The notes under the pieces: model-generated
Database searches by the model: none
What the model was told of the DNA's origin: nothing
The model's input: the letters and a program-made list of their open reading frames with translations, nothing else
Part shown: piece by piece, positions 37,767 through 46,881 of the stretch
Position numbering within the stretch: the first letter of the stretch is position 1
Layout of the letters: each line of letters begins with the position of its first letter
Translations under genes and position numbers: made by a program
DNA from: Paraburkholderia tagetis
GTDB taxonomy: Bacteria; Pseudomonadota; Gammaproteobacteria; Burkholderiales; Burkholderiaceae
Direction of reading: 5' to 3'
DNA: 64,000 nt
NCBI RefSeq assembly: GCF_022213065.1
Contig: NZ_JAKLJA010000034.1
Location: forward strand, 1-64,000

Positions 37767-39362
37767 ATGCGCTTCCTCTCGCCCGCTTCCGTGCTCGCCG
37801 CCGCGCTCGCCTGCGCGGCCCTGCCCGCGCTCGCGAAACCGCTCACGGTCTGCACGGAATCGAGCCCGGACGGCTTCGATGTCGTGCAGTTCAACTCGCT
37901 CGTGACCACCAACGCGTCCGCCGACGTGATCTTCAACTCGCTCGTCGCCTACGACGAAGCGCAGAAGAAGGTCGTGCCCGCGCTCGCGCAGTCGTGGGAC
38001 GTGAGCGCCGATGGCCTCACCTACACGTTCCATCTGCGTCCGAACGTGCCGTTCCAGACCACCGAATGGTTCAAGCCCACGCGCACGCTGAGCGCCGACG
38101 ATGTGGTCTTCACCTTCGAGCGCATGCTCGACCCCAACAACCCGTGGCACAAGGTGGCGGGCGCGAGCGGCTTCCCGCACGCGCAATCGATGGGGCTGCC
38201 GAAGCTCATCAAGTCGATCACGAAGGTCGACGCGAACACGGTGAAGTTCGAGCTCAACGAGCCGAACGCCACCTTTCTGCCGATCCTCACGATGGGCTTC
38301 GCGTCGATCTACTCGTCCGAGTACGCCGACCAGTTGCTCAAGGCCGGCAAGCAGCTCGACCTGAACGCGAAGCCCGTGGGCACCGGCCCGTTCGTGCTCA
38401 AGAGCTACACGAAGGACGCTGTGATCCGCTACGACGCGAACCCCACGTACTGGGGGCCCAAGCCGAAGGTGGAGCGCCTGATCTACGCGATCACGCCCGA
38501 CGCCGCCGTGCGCGCGCAAAAGGTGAAGGCCGGCGAATGCCAGATCGCGCTCTCGCCCAAGCCCCAGGACGTGGCCGACGCGAAGACCGACAAGGCGCTC
38601 AAGGTGGTGCAGACGCCCGCGTTCATGACCGCCTTCCTCGCGCTCAACACGCAGAAGAAGCCGCTCGATAACCCGAAGGTGCGCCAGGCGCTGAACATGG
38701 CGTTCGACCGCACGACGTATCTCAAGGCGATCTTCGACAACACGGCCACGCCCGCGACGAACCCGTGGCCACCCATCACCTGGGGCTACGACAAATCGGT
38801 CCAGGCGTATCCGCACGACATCGCGAAGGCGAAGCAATTGCTGGCCGAAGCGGGTGTGCCCAACGGCTTTGCGACGACGATCTGGGTGCGCCCGAACGGC
38901 AGCGTTCTGAACCCGAACCCGCGCGCGGGCGCCGAGATGCTGCAGGCCGATTTCGCGAAGATCGGCGTGAAGGCGGAGATCAAGGTGATCGAGTGGGGCG
39001 AGCTCATCAAGGAAGCGAAGCAGGGGCAGCACGACACGCTGTTCATGGGCTGGGCCGGCGACAACGGCGATCCCGACAATTACCTCTCGCCGCTCTTTAG
39101 CTGCAATGCGGTGAAGTCGGGCATCAACTTCGCGCGCTTTTGCGACCCGCAGCTCGACAAGCTGATCGCCGACGGCAAGGAGACCGCCGATCAGGCAAAA
39201 CGCACGAAGGACTACGAGGCCGCGCAGAAGATCATCCACGACCAGGCGCTGTGGATTCCGCTCGGCTATCCCACGGCCGCGGCCATCACGCGCACGAACG
39301 TGAGCGGCTATCAGGTGAGCCCGTTCGGACGGCAGAACTTCGGCGGCGTTGCGGTGCAGTAG
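37767..39362 (+). CDS. Dipeptide/oligopeptide ABC transporter substrate-binding protein
   Basis: Periplasmic SBP_bac_5 family receptor resembling DppA. The 531-residue precursor has a signal peptide ending ALA (about residue 23), then KPLTVCTESSPDGFDVVQFN, the conserved GTGPFVLKSY and the DPDNYLSPLFSCNA segment. Heme or dipeptides are known ligands of DppA. Permease and ATPase genes do not follow; instead a terminator does, so this is a single-gene unit here and must partner with a transporter elsewhere. Confidence 0.93.
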   Translation: MRFLSPASVLAAALACAALPALAKPLTVCTESSPDGFDVVQFNSLVTTNASADVIFNSLVAYDEAQKKVVPALAQSWDVSADGLTYTFHLRPNVPFQTTEWFKPTRTLSADDVVFTFERMLDPNNPWHKVAGASGFPHAQSMGLPKLIKSITKVDANTVKFELNEPNATFLPILTMGFASIYSSEYADQLLKAGKQLDLNAKPVGTGPFVLKSYTKDAVIRYDANPTYWGPKPKVERLIYAITPDAAVRAQKVKAGECQIALSPKPQDVADAKTDKALKVVQTPAFMTAFLALNTQKKPLDNPKVRQALNMAFDRTTYLKAIFDNTATPATNPWPPITWGYDKSVQAYPHDIAKAKQLLAEAGVPNGFATTIWVRPNGSVLNPNPRAGAEMLQADFAKIGVKAEIKVIEWGELIKEAKQGQHDTLFMGWAGDNGDPDNYLSPLFSCNAVKSGINFARFCDPQLDKLIADGKETADQAKRTKDYEAAQKIIHDQALWIPLGYPTAAAITRTNVSGYQVSPFGRQNFGGVAVQ

Positions 39363-39697
39363 CACGCGAGCGTTGCGCCGTGTACGAAACAGCCGGGGGC
39401 ATGTCCCCGGTTTTTTGCGTTTCAAGCAGGCCTTCAGCGCGCTCGGGGCGTTACGCGTCCCGAAAATGCGCAACATCTTGCTTCCGTTCCGGGCCTTTCA
39501 TTCTTTTCACGAAGTGGCATGATGCTCCGGTTAGCCCTGTTTTACGGGCTTTTCGCTCATGCGCCCTCGTTTTCAAGCACTTCGCGAACACGCGCGGCCT
39601 CGCGATACCGAGACGATTGTTGCAGTTTTGTAATTCGCCGCGCGTCGGTTCGCACTAGATTGGAAGCGTCCATTCAACGAGCCAAAAGGAGACTCGA
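39363..39697. other. Intergenic spacer (335 bp)
   Basis: Contains the terminator at 39393-39416, then a relatively AT-rich stretch that probably holds the promoter of the small exported-protein gene at 39698. AAAAGGAGA at 39682-39690 is its ribosome-binding site. No further gene seen. Confidence 0.6.
39393..39416 (+). terminator. Rho-independent terminator of the binding-protein gene
   Basis: CCGGGG (39393-39398), a 6-nt loop, CCCCGG (39405-39410), then six T. It lies 31 nt after the stop codon. Confidence 0.92.
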
Positions 39698-40018
39698 ATG
39701 AACGCGAAACTCATTGCCGCACTGGGCGCAGGCGCAACGATTCTTGCCGTCTCGCAGACCGCGATGGCCGGTGTTTCCGTGGGATTCGCCGTGGGCGCAC
39801 CGGCGCCGGTCTATGCGGCACCCGAGCCGGTTTATGTCGCACCCGCGCCGGCCTACGTGGCGCCGGCCTACGTGGGCTGGCGCGACGACGACCACCGTTG
39901 GGACGATCGCCGCTGGGGCTACCGCCGTTGGCAAGAACACCGCTGGAACGAGTATCACTGGGGCCACGACCGCCGCTGGGGTGACCGTGACGGCGACTAC
40001 GGCTACCGCCGCTGGTAA
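39698..40018 (+). CDS. Small exported Trp/Arg/His-rich protein
   Basis: A 106-residue protein with a clean signal peptide (residues 1-24, ending AMA), a Pro/Ala/Tyr/Val repeat segment (PVYAAPEPVYVAPAPAYVAP, about 37-56) and a C-terminal half dominated by Trp, Arg, Asp and His in a W-x(3-6) rhythm. AAAAGGAGA precedes the ATG by 7 bases. Similar YXP/W-rich small secreted proteins are common in Burkholderia and have no assigned function. It is a single-gene unit ending at the terminator at 40064. Confidence 0.8.
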   Translation: MNAKLIAALGAGATILAVSQTAMAGVSVGFAVGAPAPVYAAPEPVYVAPAPAYVAPAYVGWRDDDHRWDDRRWGYRRWQEHRWNEYHWGHDRRWGDRDGDYGYRRW

Positions 40019-40063
40019 GCGGACGGACCGCGCGTACTGGACGCGTGAAATGCGCGGAATATG

Positions 40064-40115
40064 AAAACGCCTCGCCGGCAAGCAACACGGCAAGCAACAA
40101 GCGGCGAGGCGTTTT
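40064..40115. terminator. Bidirectional terminator
   Basis: AAAACGCCTCGCCG (40064-40077) pairs perfectly with CGGCGAGGCGTTTT (40102-40115) across a 24-nt loop. It lies between the convergent genes ending at 40018 and 40223. Confidence 0.85.
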
Positions 40116-40222
40116 CGGCTTCGCGCACGCGCGGCGCCTTCTCTCAGGTTCTTTTGCTGATGTGCGCTAGACCGCTGCCTCCGTGCGAAACAAGCACGCG
40201 GACAGCGGCTTGAATCCCGACG

Positions 40223-43099
40223 TTACTTGGCCTTCGCTGACGATGAGCGGCGGCGGGCCGCCGTCGGGCTCTCGCTGCGCGTCGCGGCAGGCTTCGTTGT
40301 CTTCGCAGCTTTCTTTGCCGCAGTCGGCTTGGTTGCCGGTGCTACCTTCGCCACCGTTGGCTTCGTTTCCGTTGCCTTGGCCGCCGTTGCCTTGGCCGAC
40401 GTTGTTTTCGCCGCCGTTGCCTTCGCCGCCGTTGGCTTCGCCGACGTTGTTTTCGTTTCCGTTGTCTTCGTCGGCTTAGTTGCCTTCATGCGGCTGCGCG
40501 CCGGCGCGGCTTCAACCGCCGGCTGCTGCACAGGTGAAGCCACAGGATCGGACGCGGCCGCCCCATCCGCTGTGCTCGCCGTAACCGCGCTACGCACACC
40601 ACCGGCCACCTCGCCCGCTGCACTTGCTCCACCCGCAACCGGGCCCGCTTCCGGCTCACCACCTGCATTGCCCTTGCCACCCGCGTTACCCCTGCCGCCC
40701 GGCGGCGGCAACGGCTCCTTCTCGCTGCCCGGCTCCACGCCCAGCACGCGCTGGACCTCGGCAAAACGTTCCGCGCGCTCGCCTTCGAGCGGCGCGTCGG
40801 CCGTCGCTACCTGATACACCCCTCCAAGCAGCAAGCGGCGCGTGCGCATGTCCGGCACCAGCTCGGGCAGCGCCTCGATGGCGGCGTTCGCGTCGAGCTG
40901 CACGATCGCGCCCTGGCGGCGCGCCGACTCCTTGAGCTCGGCGATGCTCGGCTGGCGATCGCCCATGTATTCGCGCGCGAGTTCGCGCATGCGTTGGAAC
41001 GGGCGGTATTGCACCACGCGCATCTCGTCGGCGAGATAGGCCATGATGCGCATGAACGCGTCGACCAGCGTGCCCTGGTTCACGTGCTCGTGCGCAGCGC
41101 GCAGACGCTGCTGCGCGAGCTCCTTGCGCAGCGCCGTGAGCGGCGGCGCGATCGGGTCGAGCGGCGTGTTGGGCGCGATGCCCACCCACGCTTGCACCCA
41201 GGGCGCCGTGTAGACGCTGTAGAACGCGTTTTCGATCCACGCGTCCCGCGCGTCGCGCCAGGCGTCCCATGCGGCTTCGATGCTCGCCGAGACCTGCTTT
41301 TCGATCAGCGTGAACGGGTTGTCGGGCGCGGCGGGCTTGCGGTGTGTACGCACCGCCTCGGCCATGGCAGGCAGCACGCCGAGCGCCGGGTTCGCATCGC
41401 TGAACAAACTGCGCTCCACGCGCGACGGATGCGCCTCGCGCAGCAGATGCGCCGAAAGCGCGTTGCTCGACGCGCGCACGAACGGCGAGACATACAGGTC
41501 GTAAAGCCGCTGATTGTTCTCCGCGAAACGGCGCACCACTTCGAACGGCTGCTCGTCGTCGCGGCCGTCGTCGAGCGCGAGAATGTCGTCGATGTCGCGA
41601 CGCTCGAAGCGGATCTGATAGCGCCCTTCGAGCGCTTCGAGCCGCCCGGCTTCCGGCGTCGAGTCGGTGATCTTCGCTTCGTAGAGACCAGGTGGCAGCA
41701 CGTCGATCAGATCGAGCGCCGAAAATAGTTCGGTGTGCTCCTTATTCGCCACGCTCGCCGAAACGAAGATGCCGAGGTGCCCCACCTTGCCGTGCAGGCA
41801 ATAGACAATCACCTGCTCGTTCGCGACGATCTCGTCCACGCTCGCGTAGAGATCGGGAATCCAGTTGAGCGCCTGCTGTGGCGGTGTGATGTTGTCGCCC
41901 CACGAAGCGAGCACGATGATCGGCGTGCGGATGTTGCGCAGATCCACGGGCGCGCGCGCGTGCTTCGCGTAGACCTCGTTGCGCGTGAGGTGATTGCCGA
42001 CGAACAGGTTCTGCACGATCCAGTCGATCTCGGCACGGTTCAACTGGTAGTGGCCGCCCCACCAGCGCTCGAATTCCAGAAAGCGCTCGCGCTCCGTATC
42101 GACCTTCGCGTAGAGGTTGTAGAGCTTGCCCCAAAACGTGTTCGCCGGATTGAGGTTCTCGAAGTTCTGCACGAGATGCGCGCCGTCGAAGTGGCCATCG
42201 CCGAGATCGGCGGCGAGCGACGACAGCCACGAGCCGCCCAGCATGCCGCCCGCGTAGCGCATGGGGTTCTTGCCGCGCACGCCGGCCCAGTACGAGAGCG
42301 GCGAGCCCGCGAGCATGAGCGGCCCGACCAGCGAGGGCGCGGACGCCGCCACCAGCGCCGCAGCCCAGCCGCCCTGGCAGTTGCCGATCACGAAGGGCTT
42401 GCCGTCGGCGTCCGGGTGCAGCTCGCGCACCTTGTGCAGGAACACGGCTTCCGCCTCGCCCACCGACTGGATCGTCTGCGTTTCGGTCGGCACCGGGAAG
42501 AAGGTCACGAAGTAGCACGGATGCCCCTTGCGCAGCGCGATGCCCACTTCGCTGTCCATCTTGAAGCCCGCGATGCCGGGGCCGTGCCCCGCGCGCGGAT
42601 CGATCACGACGAACGGGCGCATGCGCGCGTCGGTCTGCACGCCCGCCTCGGGCTTGATGCGCACCAGCGCGTAGTTGCACGGATCCTTCAGCTCGCGGCC
42701 ATCGACGATCACCTCGTAGTCGAACGCGAGCACCGGCGGCATGCCAGCCTTCTCGTGCAGGTAGGTCTGGTTGCCGCGCTCGCGCAGCACGTCGAGGAAC
42801 AGGACACTGCGCTGCCAGGCGTCGAACAGATAGTCGAACAGCGGCTGGATCGCGGCGGGCGCCACTGCCGGCAGCGTGGGCATGGCGGGCATGGACGCCG
42901 CCACCGAGGGCCCGCGCGTCACGTTGAGCGCGGCGAATGGCGACACCGCCGACGAGAACGCCGCGCTCAACGCGGAATTGAACGCGGACCCTGGCACCGA
43001 GCCGAAGGAGCTAAGGGGCCAGACGAACCCGAGTGGGGAGGCGGAGGAAGCAGGCGAAGAATCGGATGAGAGCGCAGGCGGGAAGACGGGTACTGCCAC
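40223..43099 (-). CDS. DUF3141 protein with PHA-synthase-like alpha/beta hydrolase core
   Basis: A 958-residue protein. Its core resembles class I PHA synthase: a cysteine lipase box GNCQGG (C241), an aspartate in SWGDNITPP (D402) preceded by PVDLRNIRTPIIVL, and a histidine in GKVGHLGIF (H441). The C-to-D distance of 161 residues equals what I recall for Ralstonia PhaC (C319, D480). A middle region of unknown fold follows (about 450-800). Residues 871-958 form a Lys/Ala/Thr repeat tail like those of PhaM or histone H1. The start is a GTG at 43099, fixed by AAGGAG 9 bases upstream. It diverges from the pta-ackA pair. Polymerase, thioesterase or depolymerase activity is open. Confidence 0.85.
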   Translation of the reverse strand: MAVPVFPPALSSDSSPASSASPLGFVWPLSSFGSVPGSAFNSALSAAFSSAVSPFAALNVTRGPSVAASMPAMPTLPAVAPAAIQPLFDYLFDAWQRSVLFLDVLRERGNQTYLHEKAGMPPVLAFDYEVIVDGRELKDPCNYALVRIKPEAGVQTDARMRPFVVIDPRAGHGPGIAGFKMDSEVGIALRKGHPCYFVTFFPVPTETQTIQSVGEAEAVFLHKVRELHPDADGKPFVIGNCQGGWAAALVAASAPSLVGPLMLAGSPLSYWAGVRGKNPMRYAGGMLGGSWLSSLAADLGDGHFDGAHLVQNFENLNPANTFWGKLYNLYAKVDTERERFLEFERWWGGHYQLNRAEIDWIVQNLFVGNHLTRNEVYAKHARAPVDLRNIRTPIIVLASWGDNITPPQQALNWIPDLYASVDEIVANEQVIVYCLHGKVGHLGIFVSASVANKEHTELFSALDLIDVLPPGLYEAKITDSTPEAGRLEALEGRYQIRFERRDIDDILALDDGRDDEQPFEVVRRFAENNQRLYDLYVSPFVRASSNALSAHLLREAHPSRVERSLFSDANPALGVLPAMAEAVRTHRKPAAPDNPFTLIEKQVSASIEAAWDAWRDARDAWIENAFYSVYTAPWVQAWVGIAPNTPLDPIAPPLTALRKELAQQRLRAAHEHVNQGTLVDAFMRIMAYLADEMRVVQYRPFQRMRELAREYMGDRQPSIAELKESARRQGAIVQLDANAAIEALPELVPDMRTRRLLLGGVYQVATADAPLEGERAERFAEVQRVLGVEPGSEKEPLPPPGGRGNAGGKGNAGGEPEAGPVAGGASAAGEVAGGVRSAVTASTADGAAASDPVASPVQQPAVEAAPARSRMKATKPTKTTETKTTSAKPTAAKATAAKTTSAKATAAKATETKPTVAKVAPATKPTAAKKAAKTTKPAATRSESPTAARRRSSSAKAK

Positions 43100-43643
43100 G
43101 TGACGAATCTCCTTTAACGGGGCGCGCGGCTGCGATACCCGCCGTCATGAGCCACGGCGGGAGTCGACATGAAATTGGCGAAAGCACTGCACGAAGCCAC
43201 GGCACGCATCGCCCGCAGTTGAATGGGCGAATGCACACGGCAGTCATGCTGCACCGCAATATTTCAATCTATGCAGGGTTGCGCGCAAAGTCAAGGCGGG
43301 TCGGATCGGACCGGATTGCCGCGCCATGATCGCGCGATGGCGTGAAGACGGCGTGACAGAGAACGCCGGTGCGCCCGCCCGGGCCGCTGCAAGGCCGCTG
43401 CAGCTGCATGGGCGATGCATTTCGAACGAGGATGCCAGGCCGCCAACAGCGGCTGCACACCTTGCGGCCGGCGCCAAAGGCGCTGGACTACACTGTTAGC
43501 GCTTTGCGCGCCGCAGCATGAAGGCATGAAAGCGTCGAGGCGCGTCGCCGCACATCGTCGCACAACCGTGGTTCAGCTTGCCCAGCGCCTGTTCGCGCTC
43601 ATTCGAGCCAGTAACAGGCTCTCGCATCGGATGAGAGACCGAC
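43100..43643. other. Divergent spacer between DUF3141 and the phosphotransacylase gene
   Basis: This 544-bp region should carry the promoters of two divergent units. It includes a ribosome-binding site for the DUF3141 gene (43109-43115 on the minus strand) and an AT-rich patch near 43256-43275. I could not define promoter boxes, and no gene is supported. Confidence 0.55.
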
Positions 43644-44585
43644 ATGACTGTAACGCCCGACAAGTATTCCGCCCTGCTGGCCCGCTGCGCGGGCCTCGCG
43701 CCCGTGCCCACCGCGGTTGCGCACCCTTGCGATGTATCGTCGCTCACGGGCGCGCTCGACGCCGCCAACCTCGGCCTCATCGAACCGATCCTGGTCGGCC
43801 CCGAGGCAAAAATCCGCTCGGTGGCGATAGAAGCCAGGCTCTCGCTCGAAAACATCACGATCGTGGATGCGCCGCACAGCCACGCCGCCGCCGAGCGCGC
43901 GGTGCAAGCGGTACGCGAGGGCGAAGCCGAGCTGCTCATGAAGGGCAGCCTGCATAGCGACGAGCTGCTGCATGAGGTGGCGCGCGGCGCGAACGGCCTG
44001 CGCACGGAGCGCCGCCTCTCGCACGTGTTCGCGATGGACGTGCCCGCGTATCACAAGCCGCTCTTCATCACCGACGCCGCCGTCAACATCTTCCCGAAGC
44101 TCGCGGATAAAGCCGACATCGTGCGCAACGCCATCGATCTCGTGCAGGCGCTCGGCATCTCCACGCCGAAGGTCGCGATCCTCGCGGCGGTCGAGACGGT
44201 CTCCGAGAAAATGCCCTCGACCATCGAAGCCGCCGCGCTGTGCAAAATGGCCGAACGCGGCCAGATCGTGGGCGGTTTGCTCGATGGCCCGCTCGCCTTC
44301 GACAACGCGATCAGCGCCGAGGCCGCGCGCATCAAGGGCATCACCTCGCAGGTCGCGGGCGACCCGGACATTCTGCTGGTGCCCGACCTCGAAGCGGGCA
44401 ACATGCTCGCCAAGCAGCTCACCTTTCTCGCCGGCGCGGAATCGGCCGGCATCGTGCTCGGCGCGCGCGTGCCCGTCGTCCTCACGAGCCGCGCCGACAC
44501 CGTGCGCGCACGCATCGGCAGTTGCGCGATCGCGGTGCTCCTCGCCCACGCGCGGCGCGCGCGCATGACCGCGGAGGCCCTGTGA
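43644..44585 (+). CDS. Phosphate acetyl/butyryltransferase
   Basis: Transfers an acyl group between CoA and phosphate. The 313-residue product is a complete PTA_PTB catalytic domain: LLMKGSLHSDELLHEVARG, SHVFAMDVPAYHKPLFITDAAVNI, and near the end DILLVPDLEAGNML followed by ARVPVVLTSRADT. It lacks the N-terminal MaoC domain found in some relatives. It is coupled to ackA (2 nt between stop and ATG), so the pair converts acyl-CoA to carboxylate plus ATP or the reverse. Confidence 0.92.
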   Translation: MTVTPDKYSALLARCAGLAPVPTAVAHPCDVSSLTGALDAANLGLIEPILVGPEAKIRSVAIEARLSLENITIVDAPHSHAAAERAVQAVREGEAELLMKGSLHSDELLHEVARGANGLRTERRLSHVFAMDVPAYHKPLFITDAAVNIFPKLADKADIVRNAIDLVQALGISTPKVAILAAVETVSEKMPSTIEAAALCKMAERGQIVGGLLDGPLAFDNAISAEAARIKGITSQVAGDPDILLVPDLEAGNMLAKQLTFLAGAESAGIVLGARVPVVLTSRADTVRARIGSCAIAVLLAHARRARMTAEAL

Positions 44586-44587
44586 CC

Positions 44588-45859
44588 ATGGCTTCGACGC
44601 TCCACTCCTCCCCGGCTCATGCACAAGACGAAGGCCATAAGGACGAAGGCCATATCGTGCTCGTCGTGAACGCGGGCTCGTCGAGCATCAAGTGCTCGGT
44701 GTATCGCGTGGTCGACGATCCGCATGTGGAAGGCGGCGAGCGCGCGATTTTCGGCGCGGGCGGCCAGATCGAAGGCATTGGCGTGGCGCCGCGCGTGGTC
44801 GCGCGCATGGCCGACGGCCGGCTCATCGTCGACGAGAAGTTTCCGCTCGCGCAGGTCGCCGACCACGACGCCGCGTTCCGCCTGTTGCGCCTCGTGCTCG
44901 CGGTGGGCCTGCGCGACACGCCGCCCGCCGCGATCGGCCACCGCGTGGTGCACGGCGGCGCGCAATTCAAGGACGCGGTGCTCATCGACGACAAGGTGAT
45001 CGAGGCGCTCGACGCGCTCACGCCGCTCGCGCCGCTGCATCAGCCGCACAATCTCGCGGCGATCCGCGCGGTGCGCACGGCCGCGCCCGATCTGCCGCAG
45101 GTGGCCTGCTTCGACACGGCCTTTCATGCGGGCAACGACATCATGGCGCAGCTCTTCGCGCTGCCGTACCACTACTACGAGGAAGGCATCCGCCGCTACG
45201 GCTTTCACGGCCTCTCCTACGAGTACATCGCGCAGCACCTGCACAGCGCCGCACCCGACGTCGCGCGCGGCCGCGTGGTGGTCGCGCATCTGGGCAACGG
45301 CGCGAGCCTGTGCGCGATGAAAGACGGCAAGAGCGTGGAGACGACGATGGGCCTCACCGCGCTCGACGGCCTGCCCATGGGCACGCGCTGCGGCGCGCTC
45401 GACGCGGGCGCGGCGCTGTGGATGATGGCGCAGGGCATGGGCCACGACGAGATCGAGAAGCTGCTGTACCACGAGTCCGGCCTCAAGGGCCTCTCGGGCG
45501 TGAGCAGCGACATGCGCGAGCTGCTCGCGAGCGAGAGCGAGCGGGCGAAGCTCGCCGTCGACTTCTACACGTATCGCATCGCGCAGGAAGTGGGCAAGCT
45601 CGCCGTCGGGCTGGGCGGGCTCGACGCGCTGGTGCTGACAGGCGGGATCGGCGAGCACGCCGCGCCGATTCGCGCGCAGGTGTGCGAGCGGCTCGCGCCG
45701 CTGTTCGGCATCGCGCTCGACGCGGCGGCCAATGACGCCGGCAAGGAGCGCGTGAGCTCGCGCGAGAGCCGCGTGCCGGTCTTCGCCATCCGCACCGACG
45801 AAGAAGGGATGATCGCGCTGCATACGGCGCGGCTGCTGCGCGGGGCGTTGGCGCGCTGA
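44588..45859 (+). CDS. ackA: Acetate/propionate kinase
   Basis: Interconverts acyl phosphate plus ADP and carboxylate plus ATP. The 423-residue ASKHA-fold product shows the N-terminal VVNAGSSSIKCSVY, the central GFHGLSYEYIA and VAHLGNGASLCAMKDGKSVETTMG, and the C-terminal LVLTGGIGEHA. The ATG at 44588 follows the transacylase stop by 2 nt; a GTG at 44582 overlapping that stop is the alternative. The first 24 residues are a His/Glu/Asp-rich extension. Direct coupling to the transacylase indicates a single pathway module. Confidence 0.95.
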   Translation: MASTLHSSPAHAQDEGHKDEGHIVLVVNAGSSSIKCSVYRVVDDPHVEGGERAIFGAGGQIEGIGVAPRVVARMADGRLIVDEKFPLAQVADHDAAFRLLRLVLAVGLRDTPPAAIGHRVVHGGAQFKDAVLIDDKVIEALDALTPLAPLHQPHNLAAIRAVRTAAPDLPQVACFDTAFHAGNDIMAQLFALPYHYYEEGIRRYGFHGLSYEYIAQHLHSAAPDVARGRVVVAHLGNGASLCAMKDGKSVETTMGLTALDGLPMGTRCGALDAGAALWMMAQGMGHDEIEKLLYHESGLKGLSGVSSDMRELLASESERAKLAVDFYTYRIAQEVGKLAVGLGGLDALVLTGGIGEHAAPIRAQVCERLAPLFGIALDAAANDAGKERVSSRESRVPVFAIRTDEEGMIALHTARLLRGALAR

Positions 45860-45964
45860 TGCGTTCTGATGTTTCTGATGCGTTCTGATGAGTCGATACG
45901 GCGCCGCCGCATCGACCTTGCGGCGGCTCTGGCGCGCACCAGAGCCCGCAGTTTCAGGTGCGCT

Positions 45965-46642
45965 TCAGGCGAACTTCAACCGGTCGCTCACATTAAACGG
46001 CGCGCCATCCGCCGCCTCGCTCTTCGCGTGGACCTCATGCTGCGCACCGTCGCGCAGACGCCGTGGCGCGTCGCAATGCACGAGCGTATCGATGAAATAC
46101 TTCGCGCGCGGCCACGGCCCGAAGCCCGCCGCCGTGTTGACATGTCCCGCGTCGCCGAGATTCACGAACGCGCTGCCCAGTTGCTGCGCGAGGCGTTGAG
46201 CGCCATCGAGCGGCATCCACGGATCGGTCTCGCTGCCGATCAGGATCGAGGGCACAGAAAGACGGCGCGCCTCGAACGCACCCGCGAAGCGGAATTTTTC
46301 CGGGCTTGCGGGCGCGACCAGCAGCACGCCCGCCACGTCGGCGGCAACGAACCCTTGCTGCAGCGCATGCGCCGTCACCAGACAGCCAAAGCTGTGCGCC
46401 GCTAGCACGAACGGCCCGCGCTCGCGCGCCAGCAGCCGTGCGAGCGCACGGCTCCATAGCGACAGATCAGGCGCGTCCCAGTCGTCCTGCTCCACACGCA
46501 GCGAGCGTGCGAACTGGCGCTCGAGCCAGCTTTGCCAGTGCGCGCCCTCGCTGCCGTGCAGGCCCGGCACGGTGACGAGTCTGGGCGGCCAGCGCGAGGT
46601 GCACGAAGAAGCGGTGCCTGAAGAAGCGGCGCACGAAAGCAT
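45965..46642 (-). CDS. RBBP9/YdeN-type alpha/beta hydrolase
   Basis: A 225-residue serine hydrolase of the RBBP9/YdeN family: VPGLHGSEGAHWQSWLE at the start, nucleophile elbow AHSFG (S84), an acid in SETDPWMP and a histidine in DAGHVNT. The family is widespread, the substrate unknown. The start at 46642 has GAGGA 9 bases upstream. It is convergent with ackA and divergent from the reductase gene at 46882. Confidence 0.88.
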   Translation of the reverse strand: MLSCAASSGTASSCTSRWPPRLVTVPGLHGSEGAHWQSWLERQFARSLRVEQDDWDAPDLSLWSRALARLLARERGPFVLAAHSFGCLVTAHALQQGFVAADVAGVLLVAPASPEKFRFAGAFEARRLSVPSILIGSETDPWMPLDGAQRLAQQLGSAFVNLGDAGHVNTAAGFGPWPRAKYFIDTLVHCDAPRRLRDGAQHEVHAKSEAADGAPFNVSDRLKFA

Positions 46643-46881
46643 GATTTTTTCCTCGCTTCGACGGATCGTGAACGGATTGTGATCCGCCACCCATGCGCGC
46701 CGAACCAATTTTTTTGCTTAGCTTTTTCTCGCCCCCGCCCCGGCCGCGCCGGATCACGATGAGACGCCGTCATGGCGCGGGCCGCGCGGAGAAAGCCGGC
46801 GGCCTGCGGCATGAAAAAGTAGAATGTGGCGACTCCCCCGCTCATCTCACGATCTCCACCATCCGCAGGGAAAGAACCACG

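Noticed and set aside
36525..39476. A 983-codon minus-strand open frame opposite dsbA, the dehydrogenase and the binding-protein gene
   Set aside because: It spans three unrelated real genes and crosses the terminator region; a codon-bias shadow.
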